Assembly: GCA_029779695.1 (NCBI GenBank)
Contig: JAKPAB010000036.1
Span: forward strand, 1-36,385
Length of the DNA stretch: 36,385 bases
Direction: 5' to 3'
DNA from: Bacillota bacterium
Lineage (GTDB): Bacteria > Bacillota > Clostridia > Lachnospirales > Lachnospiraceae
Positions 15,826 through 23,638 of the stretch are shown here, piece by piece (the first letter of the stretch is position 1; each line of letters starts with the position of its first letter). The notes beneath the pieces were generated by a model. The model did no database searches, was not told the DNA's origin, and worked only from the letters and a program-made list of their open reading frames with translations. The position numbers were made by a program, and so were the translations under genes.

Positions 15826-17507
15826 TGAAAGGCAGAAGAATCTTTTCGCTTTTGGCTGTGGCATTGAGCTTGCTTATTTTTTTGCAGACCATGTCCTGGA
15901 GCGACAGGATGGGGCAGGTAGAGGCCTTTAGAGGCGCGCGTCTCGAGGGAAGCGTACTTAATCCTCTGATTTCTTATAATCTTAATACGACGGATTCTGT
16001 CAAGCTGGCTGTTAATGGCTCGGCTTATGATAGTGAAAACGGTGAGCTCCTGCTGGATCCGGATATGCAGGTGCTGGCTTCGTTTGCCTTGGCTAGAAAT
16101 ATTTTTTACTGTAGTGCCAGGGTATATGATGGATCAAAGGTAGTAATAGAAAGAAACAGTGATTCTTTTATATTTACAATAGGCAAGACATCAGGCATGA
16201 AAAATGATGAGCAGTATGAACTGTCAATTGCACCGGAGCTCATGGGCGGCAAGGTTTATATGTCATTGAAGGATCTCTGCCGTATGTTTGGATATGGATA
16301 CAGCTGGGACAAAGCAGGTAAAACAGCTAATCTGGATAGGACACCTGCGCAGCCCCCTGTACTTAGGTCAAGCTATGACCTAAGAAGCAAAAAGAGGGTT
16401 TCAAAGATAAAAAATCAGGGCAGTCTATCTACGTGCTGGGCATATGCTGCAGCATCGGCACTGGAATCATCACTTCTACCAGAGGAAGCCGTTAGTTTCT
16501 CACCTACAGATATGTCAAAAAGAAATACTTACGGTATCTCAGCGGATAAACCCGGCAATTATATGATGGCTGTATCTTATCTGCTATCATGGACAGGTCC
16601 TGTGGAGGATTCTTCTTCCGGAACAGCGAAGCACGTTCAGGAGGTTCATTTCTATTCCCAGGATGATATGGATGATATTAAATGGGCAGTTTATAAAAAT
16701 GGAGGTGTATCTACCTCATTATATGCTGAGACCGGTACTAGTGACCTAAGAGGATCTGACTATTATAATTCTGCTTCTAATTCTTATTATTATTATGGAC
16801 AAAAAGAACCCAACCATGATGTTCTGATAATCGGATGGGATGATAATTATTCCAAAAATAATTTCAAACATTCATGTCCCGGTGATGGAGCATTCATTTG
16901 CCAAAACAGTTGGGGAGACAAGTTTGGAGATAATGGTGTATTTTATGTGTCATATTATGACACCAATGTAGGGCAGTTTGGAGTTTCCTACGTTAAAATA
17001 GAAGGCAATACCAACTATGACAGAATATATCAGACTGACCTCTGCGGAGAGATAGGCTCAGCAGGATATGATTCAAAAACAGCTTATGGAGCGAATACCT
17101 ACACCGCATCTTCTGATGAGGTGTTGAAGGCATGTGGTTTCTACACCACATCTAAGGATGTTTCATATAATGTCTACGTGGTTCCTGACTATACGGATAC
17201 ACTATCGCTGTCAAATAAGATCCATGTTGCCAGTGGCAAGTTCCACGATGTGGGTTATTATACAGTGCCTTTTGATCAGGATATCAAGGTATATGAGGGC
17301 AAGAAATTTGCCGTTATAACAGAACTTACCAGTGATAAAAATGGCAATCAGATACCTATTGAATATAATGGGAATGTTTTAACCAAAAATGTAAAAATAT
17401 ACGATGGCGAAGGCTATATAAGTTCAAATGGTGTAAATTGGGCCAGAATCGAAACGGATTTTGATGCCAATATATGCTTAAAAGTTTATGCGGATGATAA
17501 AAAATGA
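15825..17507 (+). CDS. Extracytoplasmic papain-like (C1) cysteine peptidase with lectin-like tail
   Basis: A 560-residue predicted secreted or membrane-anchored protease. Residues 5-22 are a hydrophobic signal or anchor. A copper-amine-oxidase-N-like module spans about 58-170 (VYMSLKDLCRMFGYGYSW). The C1 peptidase domain spans about 180-385: oxyanion Q198, catalytic C204 (NQGSLSTCWAYA), H331 (PNHDVLIIGW) and N361 (CQNSWGDKFG) are all present, so it should be active. The C-terminal ~170 residues resemble the lectin-like domain found after such peptidases. There is no obvious propeptide. ATG 15825 shares a base with the methyltransferase stop, and its own stop overlaps the next start by four bases, so all three are cotranslated. 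Substrate unknown; cell-surface protein processing is likely. Confidence 0.88.
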   Translation: MKGRRIFSLLAVALSLLIFLQTMSWSDRMGQVEAFRGARLEGSVLNPLISYNLNTTDSVKLAVNGSAYDSENGELLLDPDMQVLASFALARNIFYCSARVYDGSKVVIERNSDSFIFTIGKTSGMKNDEQYELSIAPELMGGKVYMSLKDLCRMFGYGYSWDKAGKTANLDRTPAQPPVLRSSYDLRSKKRVSKIKNQGSLSTCWAYAAASALESSLLPEEAVSFSPTDMSKRNTYGISADKPGNYMMAVSYLLSWTGPVEDSSSGTAKHVQEVHFYSQDDMDDIKWAVYKNGGVSTSLYAETGTSDLRGSDYYNSASNSYYYYGQKEPNHDVLIIGWDDNYSKNNFKHSCPGDGAFICQNSWGDKFGDNGVFYVSYYDTNVGQFGVSYVKIEGNTNYDRIYQTDLCGEIGSAGYDSKTAYGANTYTASSDEVLKACGFYTTSKDVSYNVYVVPDYTDTLSLSNKIHVASGKFHDVGYYTVPFDQDIKVYEGKKFAVITELTSDKNGNQIPIEYNGNVLTKNVKIYDGEGYISSNGVNWARIETDFDANICLKVYADDKK

Positions 17508-18541
17508 GAAATGAAAGTGAAGACAAGGTTAGCAGGATAATCTTTACAATAATAATAACTGTATTTTTGATTTCTGTATTTTTCCTGGTCCTTTTCCCTG
17601 ATCTACATGGGAAATCGGCGGAATATCAGAAAAAAATGACGGGAAAGAGTACCTGGTCAGTCATATCACATTTTGATGACAAGAACGGCAGGAAAGATCA
17701 GATCAAAATGAAACTGCCTCATAATGTGAATTTTCAAAACATTACTTCAAAATCGGACATAGCCAGATCAAAGGTGTCTATAACGATACCCGGTGCGGAT
17801 GCTGCATATCCACAGGATTATGAGATGATTGGATCTACACGGAGAATGAAGGATATTCTTTTTACCTATTCTTCAACAGGTGATACTTTTGATTTTTGTC
17901 TTAAAGAATTTTATGAAGCAAAAATGTCTGAAAAAAATGGCTGGCTCTGCATTGATTTTAAGCGTCCCAATGAATTGTATAAGAAAATTATTATTATAGA
18001 TGCATCATGCGGAGAGGGTATTACCACAAAAAGTGATGATTCTCAATATGAAAGGGATATTGCCCTTGATATCGTTAAAAGAATCAAGGCAAGATTCTCT
18101 GACAGCACGCCAAAAGGTACCAAGGTATATTATACAAGAGAAGATGATATGGTAATGAGCCCAGAGGAGAGGACAAAGATTTGCAACTCACTACAAGCCG
18201 ATATTTTCCTTTCTGTGGCTCTTAACTCGACTTCAAGCGGACGAACATCGTCTATGCAGGGAGCAGCAGCAGAATACCTGACTACGGATGATACAGGGCA
18301 TGGCAAGATATTTGCATCAGAATGCCTTGATGGTCTTCTCCGAAATCTAGGCTGTAAGAACCGCGGACTGATCCCTGGAGACGAAGAGCCAATACTAAGG
18401 GAAAAGCATACTGTAGCAGCCCTTGTAAGGGTAGGCTATTTAAGTAATTATGACGAACGTAGCAAGCTGATCACATCAGAATACCAGGAAGCTGCAGCAG
18501 AAGGGCTGTATCAGGCGATCATAAAGCAGCTAGGTCAATAG
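17504..18541 (+). CDS. Membrane-anchored amidase_3-like protein with degenerate zinc site (pseudo-amidase)
   Basis: A 345-residue protein with one N-terminal membrane segment (about 12-32), an AMIN-like beta domain (about 88-155) and a C-terminal domain with the shape of N-acetylmuramoyl-L-alanine amidase type 3. The usual DPGHGG reads DASCGE (166-171), so the zinc His is C169. The next ligand E183 (YERDIAL) is kept. SIHAN reads SVALN (237-241), so the second His is A239. The catalytic Glu before GFLSN is R309 (LVRVGYLSN). Three of four active-site residues are gone, so cell-wall cleavage by this site is unlikely. It may bind peptidoglycan or regulate another hydrolase. The start overlaps the peptidase stop (ATGA) with no clear ribosome binding site, implying coupling. 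Confidence 0.8.
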   Translation: MRNESEDKVSRIIFTIIITVFLISVFFLVLFPDLHGKSAEYQKKMTGKSTWSVISHFDDKNGRKDQIKMKLPHNVNFQNITSKSDIARSKVSITIPGADAAYPQDYEMIGSTRRMKDILFTYSSTGDTFDFCLKEFYEAKMSEKNGWLCIDFKRPNELYKKIIIIDASCGEGITTKSDDSQYERDIALDIVKRIKARFSDSTPKGTKVYYTREDDMVMSPEERTKICNSLQADIFLSVALNSTSSGRTSSMQGAAAEYLTTDDTGHGKIFASECLDGLLRNLGCKNRGLIPGDEEPILREKHTVAALVRVGYLSNYDERSKLITSEYQEAAAEGLYQAIIKQLGQ

Positions 18542-18662
18542 CAGATGGACAAACAGTAGATAGGCTAGAGCAGAAACTAGGTCGCAGTTGCTAAGCCTGT
18601 AGTACTGATAAAATATATGAATAATTTTTAATTTATGTATATATGTATATATGAGGAGAAAA

Positions 18663-19259
18663 ATGACAAAAATCATACTTGCGTCTGGCAACAAAGACAA
18701 AATCAGAGAAGCAAGAGAAATCTTTGATTCTGAAAAATTTGAAATCATTTCCATGAAAGATGCCGGAATAGAATCTGATCCTGAGGAGAATGGGGACACC
18801 TTTGAAGCAAATGCCGAGATCAAGGCAAGAGACGTGTGGGAGAAGTGCGGAGGTTATGTGATGGCCGACGATTCAGGACTGGAAATAGATGCAATGCCTG
18901 GAGAACTGGGAGTGAAAAGCGCCAGATTTATGGGGCATGATACAGCATATTCTGTCAAAAATAATGCAATTCTTGAAAGATTAAATGATGTTCCATTTGA
19001 AAAGAGAACGGCGAGATTTGTATGCACAATAGCACTCATTGATCCATCGGGAGATGTTTTTTTTACCAATGGGAAAATGGAAGGTTATATTTCTGACAAG
19101 ATCCAAGGAGAAAATGGCTTTGGTTATGATCCTATTTTTTATTTAGATGAATATGGATGCACATCGGCTGTGCTAACAGAAGAGCAGAAAAATGTCATTA
19201 GCCATCGTGGCAAGGCCGTCCGCGCAATGCGTGACTTTTTAGAAAAAAACAACGAATAG
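18663..19259 (+). CDS. rdgB: XTP/dITP pyrophosphatase (RdgB/HAM1 family)
   Basis: It hydrolyses non-canonical purine triphosphates (XTP, ITP, dITP) to monophosphates, cleaning the nucleotide pool. The 198-residue protein shows ASGNKDKIRE near the N-terminus, the metal/catalytic ADDSGLEID, GFGYDPIF and the C-terminal SHRGKA. I start at ATG 18663, preceded by GAGGAG 5-10 bases upstream; the earlier in-frame ATG at 18651 overlaps that site. An AT-rich 121-base gap with no clear promoter separates it from the pseudo-amidase gene. It is followed by a YfcE-like phosphoesterase gene, a pairing I know from other Firmicutes. Confidence 0.95.
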   Translation: MTKIILASGNKDKIREAREIFDSEKFEIISMKDAGIESDPEENGDTFEANAEIKARDVWEKCGGYVMADDSGLEIDAMPGELGVKSARFMGHDTAYSVKNNAILERLNDVPFEKRTARFVCTIALIDPSGDVFFTNGKMEGYISDKIQGENGFGYDPIFYLDEYGCTSAVLTEEQKNVISHRGKAVRAMRDFLEKNNE

Positions 19260-19286
19260 AAAATAAAAAATAAGAATGCAAGATAA

Positions 19287-19330
19287 ATTTCATGTCAAGC
19301 ATGAAATGATCAAATAGATTTCATGCTTTG
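19287..19330 (+). promoter_or_regulatory. Mutually exclusive hairpins before the phosphoesterase gene
   Basis: ATTTCATG (19287-19294) can pair with CATGAAAT (19300-19307). The same middle strand, as AAGCATGAAAT (19297-19307), can pair over 11 bases with ATTTCATGCTT (19318-19328). The second form ends 7 bases before the AAGGA ribosome binding site of the next gene. There is no T-run, so it is not a standard terminator; it could alter translation or RNA stability. Confidence 0.4.
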
Positions 19331-19344
19331 ATTAAGGATAATAG

Positions 19345-19821
19345 ATGAAAATTTTGGTGGTAAGCGACACACATCGTGAGAGAAACAATATTGAAAAGGT
19401 GATAAAACAGATTCAACCGGATAGAATATTTCATCTGGGTGATTCTATGGGCGATGCTGATTATATAAGAGACATAGCTGATTGCCGGGTGGATATGGTA
19501 CGAGGAAATTGTGATGATGACAGTGATCTGCCCTATGATATGACGGTGGAACTGGAAGGCAATATATTTTTCCTGACACATGGACACAGATATATAGTGA
19601 ATTATGATCTCCTTGAGCTGTATTATAAGGGAAAAGAGTTGGGGGCTGATGTCTGCCTGTTCGGACATACACATCAGCCTCTGCTTCTGCAGGAGCCTGA
19701 TATAGTTATTGCAAACCCGGGAAGTATAGCATTTCCGAGACAGGATGGCAGAAAACCTTCATACCTAGTTATAGAGATTTCTCCTGATGGACAGCTGGTT
19801 TTTAACCAGAAATATTTGTAA
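19345..19821 (+). CDS. YfcE/MJ0936-type metallophosphoesterase
   Basis: A 158-residue calcineurin-like phosphodiesterase with all metal-binding motifs: D8 and H10 (SDTH), D33 (HLGD), N55 (GNCD), H79 (THGH) and H108/H110 (GHTH). Members of this group hydrolyse model phosphodiesters in the presence of manganese; the natural substrate is not established. AAGGA precedes the ATG by about 7 bases. It follows rdgB, with a hairpin element in the gap, and is followed by the tRNA promoter. Confidence 0.9.
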   Translation: MKILVVSDTHRERNNIEKVIKQIQPDRIFHLGDSMGDADYIRDIADCRVDMVRGNCDDDSDLPYDMTVELEGNIFFLTHGHRYIVNYDLLELYYKGKELGADVCLFGHTHQPLLLQEPDIVIANPGSIAFPRQDGRKPSYLVIEISPDGQLVFNQKYL

Positions 19822-19866
19822 AAATCAGATAAATGAAAATTTTTTAAAATTCATTTCAAAAATCCC

Positions 19867-19895
19867 TTGACATGATTCGATATATTATATATAAT
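19867..19895 (+). promoter_or_regulatory. Consensus SigA promoter of the tRNA cluster
   Basis: TTGACA (19867-19872), exactly 17 bases, TATAAT (19890-19895): a perfect match to the vegetative consensus. The start would be near 19902, about 22 bases before tRNA-Pro. Such strength is expected for a tRNA operon. Confidence 0.9.
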
Positions 19896-19923
19896 TGCAC
19901 TTGCGTTTCAAGTAAGGAACAAA

Positions 19924-19998
19924 CGGGGTGTGGCTCAGCTTGGCTAGAGCACCTGGTTTGGGACCAGGGGGTCGCAGGTTCGAATCCTGTCACCCCGA
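19924..19998 (+). tRNA. tRNA-Pro (anticodon TGG)
   Basis: Acceptor stem CGGGGTG pairs with CACCCCG (19991-19997), discriminator A. Anticodon arm CTGGT-TTGGGA-CCAG carries TGG. The T arm GCAGG-TTCGAAT-CCTGT is intact. CCA is not encoded. First of six tRNAs. Confidence 0.95.
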
Positions 19999-20018
19999 GT
20001 TGATTTTCTTTTTGAGAT

Positions 20019-20089
20019 GCGGGTGTAGTTCAATGGTAGAACACTAGCCTTCCAAGCTAGATACGTGGGTTCGATTCCCATCACCCGCT
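20019..20089 (+). tRNA. tRNA-Gly (anticodon TCC)
   Basis: Acceptor GCGGGTG pairs with CACCCGC (20082-20088), discriminator T. The short D arm TTCAATGGTAGAA is typical of tRNA-Gly. The anticodon loop CTTCCAA carries TCC. CCA is not encoded. Confidence 0.95.
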
Positions 20090-20092
20090 TAT

Positions 20093-20166
<74 letters not shown>

Positions 20167-20186
20167 TTTTTTATTTTCTATAATAG

Positions 20187-20261
20187 GGTGGGTATAGCGC
20201 AGTTGGTTAGCGCGCAAGATTGTGGCTCTTGAGGCCGTGGGTTCGAATCCCACTATCCACC
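20187..20261 (+). tRNA. tRNA-His (anticodon GTG)
   Basis: Acceptor GTGGGTA pairs with TATCCAC (20254-20260). The extra 5' G (20187) faces discriminator C20261, the hallmark of tRNA-His. The anticodon loop TTGTGGC carries GTG. Confidence 0.95.
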
Positions 20262-20284
20262 TTGGCGCTATAGCAAAACAATAA

Positions 20285-20356
20285 TGGGCTATAGCCAAGC
20301 GGTAAGGCATGGGACTTTGACTCCTAGATGCGCCGGTTCGAATCCGACTAGCCCAG
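20285..20356 (+). tRNA. tRNA-Gln (anticodon TTG)
   Basis: Acceptor TGGGCTA pairs with TAGCCCA (20349-20355), discriminator G. The anticodon loop CTTTGAC carries TTG. The T arm GCCGG-TTCGAAT-CCGAC is nearly complete with one mismatch. Confidence 0.93.
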
Positions 20357-20424
20357 TTATGAGTCATGCCCTTTTTTTAAGCCTGAAACACATGCTTAGA
20401 AATCTTTTTTAGGATTATAAATAT

Positions 20425-20497
20425 GAGATACTAGCTCAGTTGGTAGAGCACCTGACTTTTAATCAGGTTGTCGCGGGTTCGAATCCCGCGTGTCTCA
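20425..20497 (+). tRNA. tRNA-Lys (anticodon TTT)
   Basis: Acceptor GAGATAC pairs with GTGTCTC (20490-20496) with one wobble, discriminator A. The anticodon loop CTTTTAA carries TTT. A 68-base T-rich spacer separates it from tRNA-Gln, and a terminator follows directly. Confidence 0.95.
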
Positions 20498-20503
20498 TTC
20501 ATT

Positions 20504-20554
20504 GAAAACCTCGTAAAACCTTTGATCCAAAGGAATTATGAGGTTTTCTTTTTT
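20504..20554 (+). terminator. Terminator of the tRNA operon
   Basis: GAAAACCTC (20504-20512) pairs with GAGGTTTTC (20540-20548), with an inner CCTTT/AAAGG hairpin and a T6 run after it. It ends the transcript 7 bases past tRNA-Lys. Confidence 0.92.
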
Positions 20555-20572
20555 GCATTTATAATATTCTTA

Positions 20573-20602
20573 TATACAAGAATCTCCACAAACAGTTATA
20601 AT
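20573..20602 (+). promoter_or_regulatory. Candidate promoter of mgsA
   Basis: TATACA (20573-20578), 18 bases, TATAAT (20597-20602). The -10 is perfect; the -35 matches four of six. The start would be near 20609, about 30 bases before the ATG. Confidence 0.4.
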
Positions 20603-20638
20603 CGAGGAAAGAATATTACAACAAGAAAGGACTATTTT

Positions 20639-21106
20639 ATGGATTTTATTACATTGACAATTGGAATCAAAAAAAATATTGCATTGATAGCTCACGATGG
20701 TAAAAAAAGTGAGATGATAGAGTGGTGCAAAGAAAATGAAGATATTTTAAAGAAACATGATCTCTGCGGTACCGGAACTACTGCCAGAATGATAAGTGAT
20801 GCGACATCTCTTGTGGTTAAGGGATATAATTCAGGCCCTCTTGGTGGAGATCAGCAGGTAGGAGCAAAAGTTGTAGAGGGAAGAATTGATATGATCATAT
20901 TCTTTTCTGACCCACTTATGGCACAGCCCCATGATCCCGATGTTAAGGCACTTCTTAGAATCGCACAGGTTTACGATGTGCCAATCGCCAACAACAAGGC
21001 AACAGCTGATTTTATGATCTATTCGGAATATATGGAAAAAGAATATGATCATAACGTTATTAATTTTGACAAGGTTGTGAAAGATCGTGCCAAGACCATT
21101 AAATAG
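20639..21106 (+). CDS. mgsA: Methylglyoxal synthase
   Basis: It converts dihydroxyacetone phosphate to methylglyoxal and phosphate, a bypass of lower glycolysis used when sugar phosphates build up. The 155-residue protein has the catalytic and phosphate-binding residues at the E. coli numbers: H19, D71 (LGGDQQ), D91 (FSDPL), H98 and D101. The start at 20639 has AAAGGA about 10 bases upstream; the frame is open back to 20468, but that part overlaps tRNA-Lys and the terminator. The next gene, a glycogen debranching enzyme, begins 42 bases later, fitting shared control by carbon supply. Confidence 0.96.
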   Translation: MDFITLTIGIKKNIALIAHDGKKSEMIEWCKENEDILKKHDLCGTGTTARMISDATSLVVKGYNSGPLGGDQQVGAKVVEGRIDMIIFFSDPLMAQPHDPDVKALLRIAQVYDVPIANNKATADFMIYSEYMEKEYDHNVINFDKVVKDRAKTIK

Positions 21107-21148
21107 TATTTTTTCTGAATGACAAAATGTTTGAAGAGGAGGCATTAT

Positions 21149-23341
21149 ATGCCAGGTCTTACAGATAACAGATTGTATGGATTTGAATCAGAGGATAAAT
21201 GTAAGGATGGAGCATCTGATGATATATCAGAAGGCGAAATCGATAATAGCATGCGTAAGCAGATGATAAAGTATGACTCCATTCATATGAAGCCTTATGA
21301 CGTTGTTGCAGGGTTTAATGTGCGTCCCGGTTTCTATGAGATAAACGGGGCTACTGCAATTCCTACAGGAGTTAATTTTACTGTCTCTACGAATCAGGGT
21401 GTTTCGGTGTCCCTTTTACTTTTTAAGAGGACAGGGAAAACACCTTATGCTGTTCTGAAATTTCCGGATAATTATCGAGTCGGAAAAGTATGGTCTATGA
21501 TAGTTTTTGGGTTGGAAATTGAGGATTTTGAATATGCCTATAGTATAGACGGACCATACGATTTCAAAGAGGGACTAGTATTCGATAAAGAAAAGATCTT
21601 GCTGGATCCTTATGCCAAAGCGGTTACCGGACAGAGCATTTGGGGAATCAAGAATGACATGGTATATAAGGGCAGAGTCGTCAAGGATAATTTCGACTGG
21701 GGAAAAAGCAAACGTAAACCTCTTCCAATGGAAGATCTTATCATATACGAGATGCATGTCAGAGGATTTACCATGGCGCAGACTACAGATGTAGGAGATA
21801 AGAATCACGGGACTTTTGAAGGGGTAATGGAAAAAATACCCTATCTTAAGAGCCTTGGGATTACAGCTGTGGAATTTATGCCTATATTCGAATTTGACGA
21901 GTATTTAGGTCATAGGGACTTTTATGGGCGTGAGCTCATAGACTATTGGGGATATAACACGGTGTGCTTTTTCGCACCGAATACGAGCTACACTTCCACA
22001 GTGGAATATAATCGTGAAGGAAATACTCTAAAAAAATTAATCAAAGAACTTCATAATAATGGAATCGAAGTTATCCTGGATGTAGTGTTTAATCATACTG
22101 CTGAGGGTAACGAGCAGGGTCCTACATTTAGTTTTAAAGGCATTGATAATAATATTTTCTATATGTTGACACCGGATGGCTATTATTACAATTTCAGCGG
22201 ATGCGGCAACACTCTTAACTGTAATCATCCTATTGTTCAACAGTTTATTAGAAACTGTCTGAGGTACTGGGTCATTAATTTTCACATTGATGGATTTAGG
22301 TTTGATCTTGCTACCATTCTTGGAAGAAATGAGGATGGATCTCCAATGCAGAATCCTCCACTTCTCCAGAGTCTGGCGTTTGATCCGATCCTTGGCAATA
22401 CGAAACTCATAGCAGAGGCTTGGGATGCTGGAGGACTATATCAGGTCGGTTCTTTCCCGTCATGGAACAGATGGGCAGAGTGGAATGGCCGATACAGAGA
22501 TGATATGCGTTCTTTCTTAAAGGGAGATACCGGTAAGGCATATGCTGCAGCTCAGAGAATAATGGGATCTCCGGATCTATATGATCCGAAGTACAGAGGG
22601 CATAATGCTTCTGTTAATTTTCTGAACTGTCACGATGGATTTACTCTTCATGATATGTATACATATAGTGAAAAACATAATGAAGAAAACAATTGGGGCA
22701 ATACAGACGGAGCTAATGATAATCTGAGCTGGAACTGTGGAATAGAAGGAGAGACAACCGATCTCGGGATCAAAACTCTTAGGAGAAGGATGTTCAGAAA
22801 TGCAGCCGCCACACTTCTCATGAGCCGTGGTACCCCTATGTTTTATATGGGAGATGAATTCGGCAATTCTCAGGGCGGAAATAACAACTCGTACTGTCAG
22901 GATAATTATATTTCATGGCTAAATTGGGACGACTATAAAAGAAATAAACCTCTTTATGAGTTCTTTCAGTTTATGATCGGATTTCGAAAAAAGCATATGT
23001 GTATCAGGACAAAATACGATCCGGCCTTTGGATTCCCGGAGATGTCAATGCATGGAATAAGGCCTTTTGATGTGAATTTTGTAGCTGATGATCATTACGT
23101 TGGCGTTATGTTTGCAGGTATGAACCCAAAAACGAACAAGGAAGAGGCAGTGTATGTAGCGGTCAATAGTTACTGGGATGATCTAAATATTACGCTTCCA
23201 AAGCTTCCAGATGGTTCTAATGCAGTGTGGCATAAGGTTATAGATACATATTTGGAAAATCCTGTTATGAAGAATCTGCCGGAGGTCCATAATACTATCC
23301 GAATCGGAAACCGGTCGGTTATGGTATTTTTGACTGAGTGA
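21149..23341 (+). CDS. glgX: Glycogen debranching enzyme, GH13 isoamylase/GlgX type
   Basis: It hydrolyses alpha-1,6 branches of glycogen or limit dextrin in the cytoplasm (no signal peptide). The 730-residue protein has an N-terminal carbohydrate-binding module (about 60-150), the catalytic barrel and a C-terminal beta domain. GH13 motifs: DVVFNHTAEG (311-320), GFRFDLA with nucleophile D386, IAEAWD with acid/base E423, and NCHDGFTL with D496. I start at ATG 21149, which has GAGGAGG about 8 bases upstream, not at the earlier in-frame ATG 21119, which has no such site. The first ~45 residues are acidic and unlike the family core. Likely cotranscribed with mgsA. Confidence 0.93.
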   Translation: MPGLTDNRLYGFESEDKCKDGASDDISEGEIDNSMRKQMIKYDSIHMKPYDVVAGFNVRPGFYEINGATAIPTGVNFTVSTNQGVSVSLLLFKRTGKTPYAVLKFPDNYRVGKVWSMIVFGLEIEDFEYAYSIDGPYDFKEGLVFDKEKILLDPYAKAVTGQSIWGIKNDMVYKGRVVKDNFDWGKSKRKPLPMEDLIIYEMHVRGFTMAQTTDVGDKNHGTFEGVMEKIPYLKSLGITAVEFMPIFEFDEYLGHRDFYGRELIDYWGYNTVCFFAPNTSYTSTVEYNREGNTLKKLIKELHNNGIEVILDVVFNHTAEGNEQGPTFSFKGIDNNIFYMLTPDGYYYNFSGCGNTLNCNHPIVQQFIRNCLRYWVINFHIDGFRFDLATILGRNEDGSPMQNPPLLQSLAFDPILGNTKLIAEAWDAGGLYQVGSFPSWNRWAEWNGRYRDDMRSFLKGDTGKAYAAAQRIMGSPDLYDPKYRGHNASVNFLNCHDGFTLHDMYTYSEKHNEENNWGNTDGANDNLSWNCGIEGETTDLGIKTLRRRMFRNAAATLLMSRGTPMFYMGDEFGNSQGGNNNSYCQDNYISWLNWDDYKRNKPLYEFFQFMIGFRKKHMCIRTKYDPAFGFPEMSMHGIRPFDVNFVADDHYVGVMFAGMNPKTNKEEAVYVAVNSYWDDLNITLPKLPDGSNAVWHKVIDTYLENPVMKNLPEVHNTIRIGNRSVMVFLTE

Positions 23342-23378
23342 TCATCACATGTGTAACATGAAAAACCTATAACTGATA

Positions 23379-23411
23379 CTAGGAAATTACAGAATGTAAC
23401 TAGGCTTTTTT
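23379..23411 (+). terminator. Weak terminator after glgX
   Basis: CTAG (23379-23382) and TTAC (23387-23390) pair with GTAA (23396-23399) and CTAG (23400-23403) with a 4-base bulge, followed by GCTTTTTT. Short and AT-rich, but correctly placed. Confidence 0.5.
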
Positions 23412-23449
23412 ATATGTCAATGCAGGGAAAATATGATAATCTATAATTG

Positions 23450-23638
23450 AAGATATAAAAGAAGTCCTAGAAATAAGTGTTATAAAAAAAGTTATAAAAG
23501 TAAAAGTTATAAAAAAGAAATGGCAATAAAAAGAAATTATTAAAAATAAAATGAAATAACTAAAAAAAGAAAAAAACAAAAAAGAAATAAGGAAAAAGGA
23601 AACAAGGAAAAAGAAAATAATATAAAAGGAGACGAAAC
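23450..23638 (+). other. Purine-rich, low-complexity leader of metY
   Basis: About 190 bases are made almost only of A and G on the + strand, with three copies of GTTATAAAA near 23480-23518 and many AAAGAAA/GGAAA words. No long open frame fits it. No S-box (SAM riboswitch) or T-box motif is visible, although a methionine-synthesis gene follows. It ends in the AAAAGGAG ribosome binding site of metY. Confidence 0.7.

Noticed and set aside
20468-20638. Longer N-terminus for methylglyoxal synthase
   Set aside because: The extension overlaps tRNA-Lys and the tRNA terminator, and the family starts at the ATG at 20639 with matching residue numbers.
23342-23638. SAM riboswitch or T-box upstream of metY
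   Set aside because: No S-box or T-box conserved words are visible in the gap.
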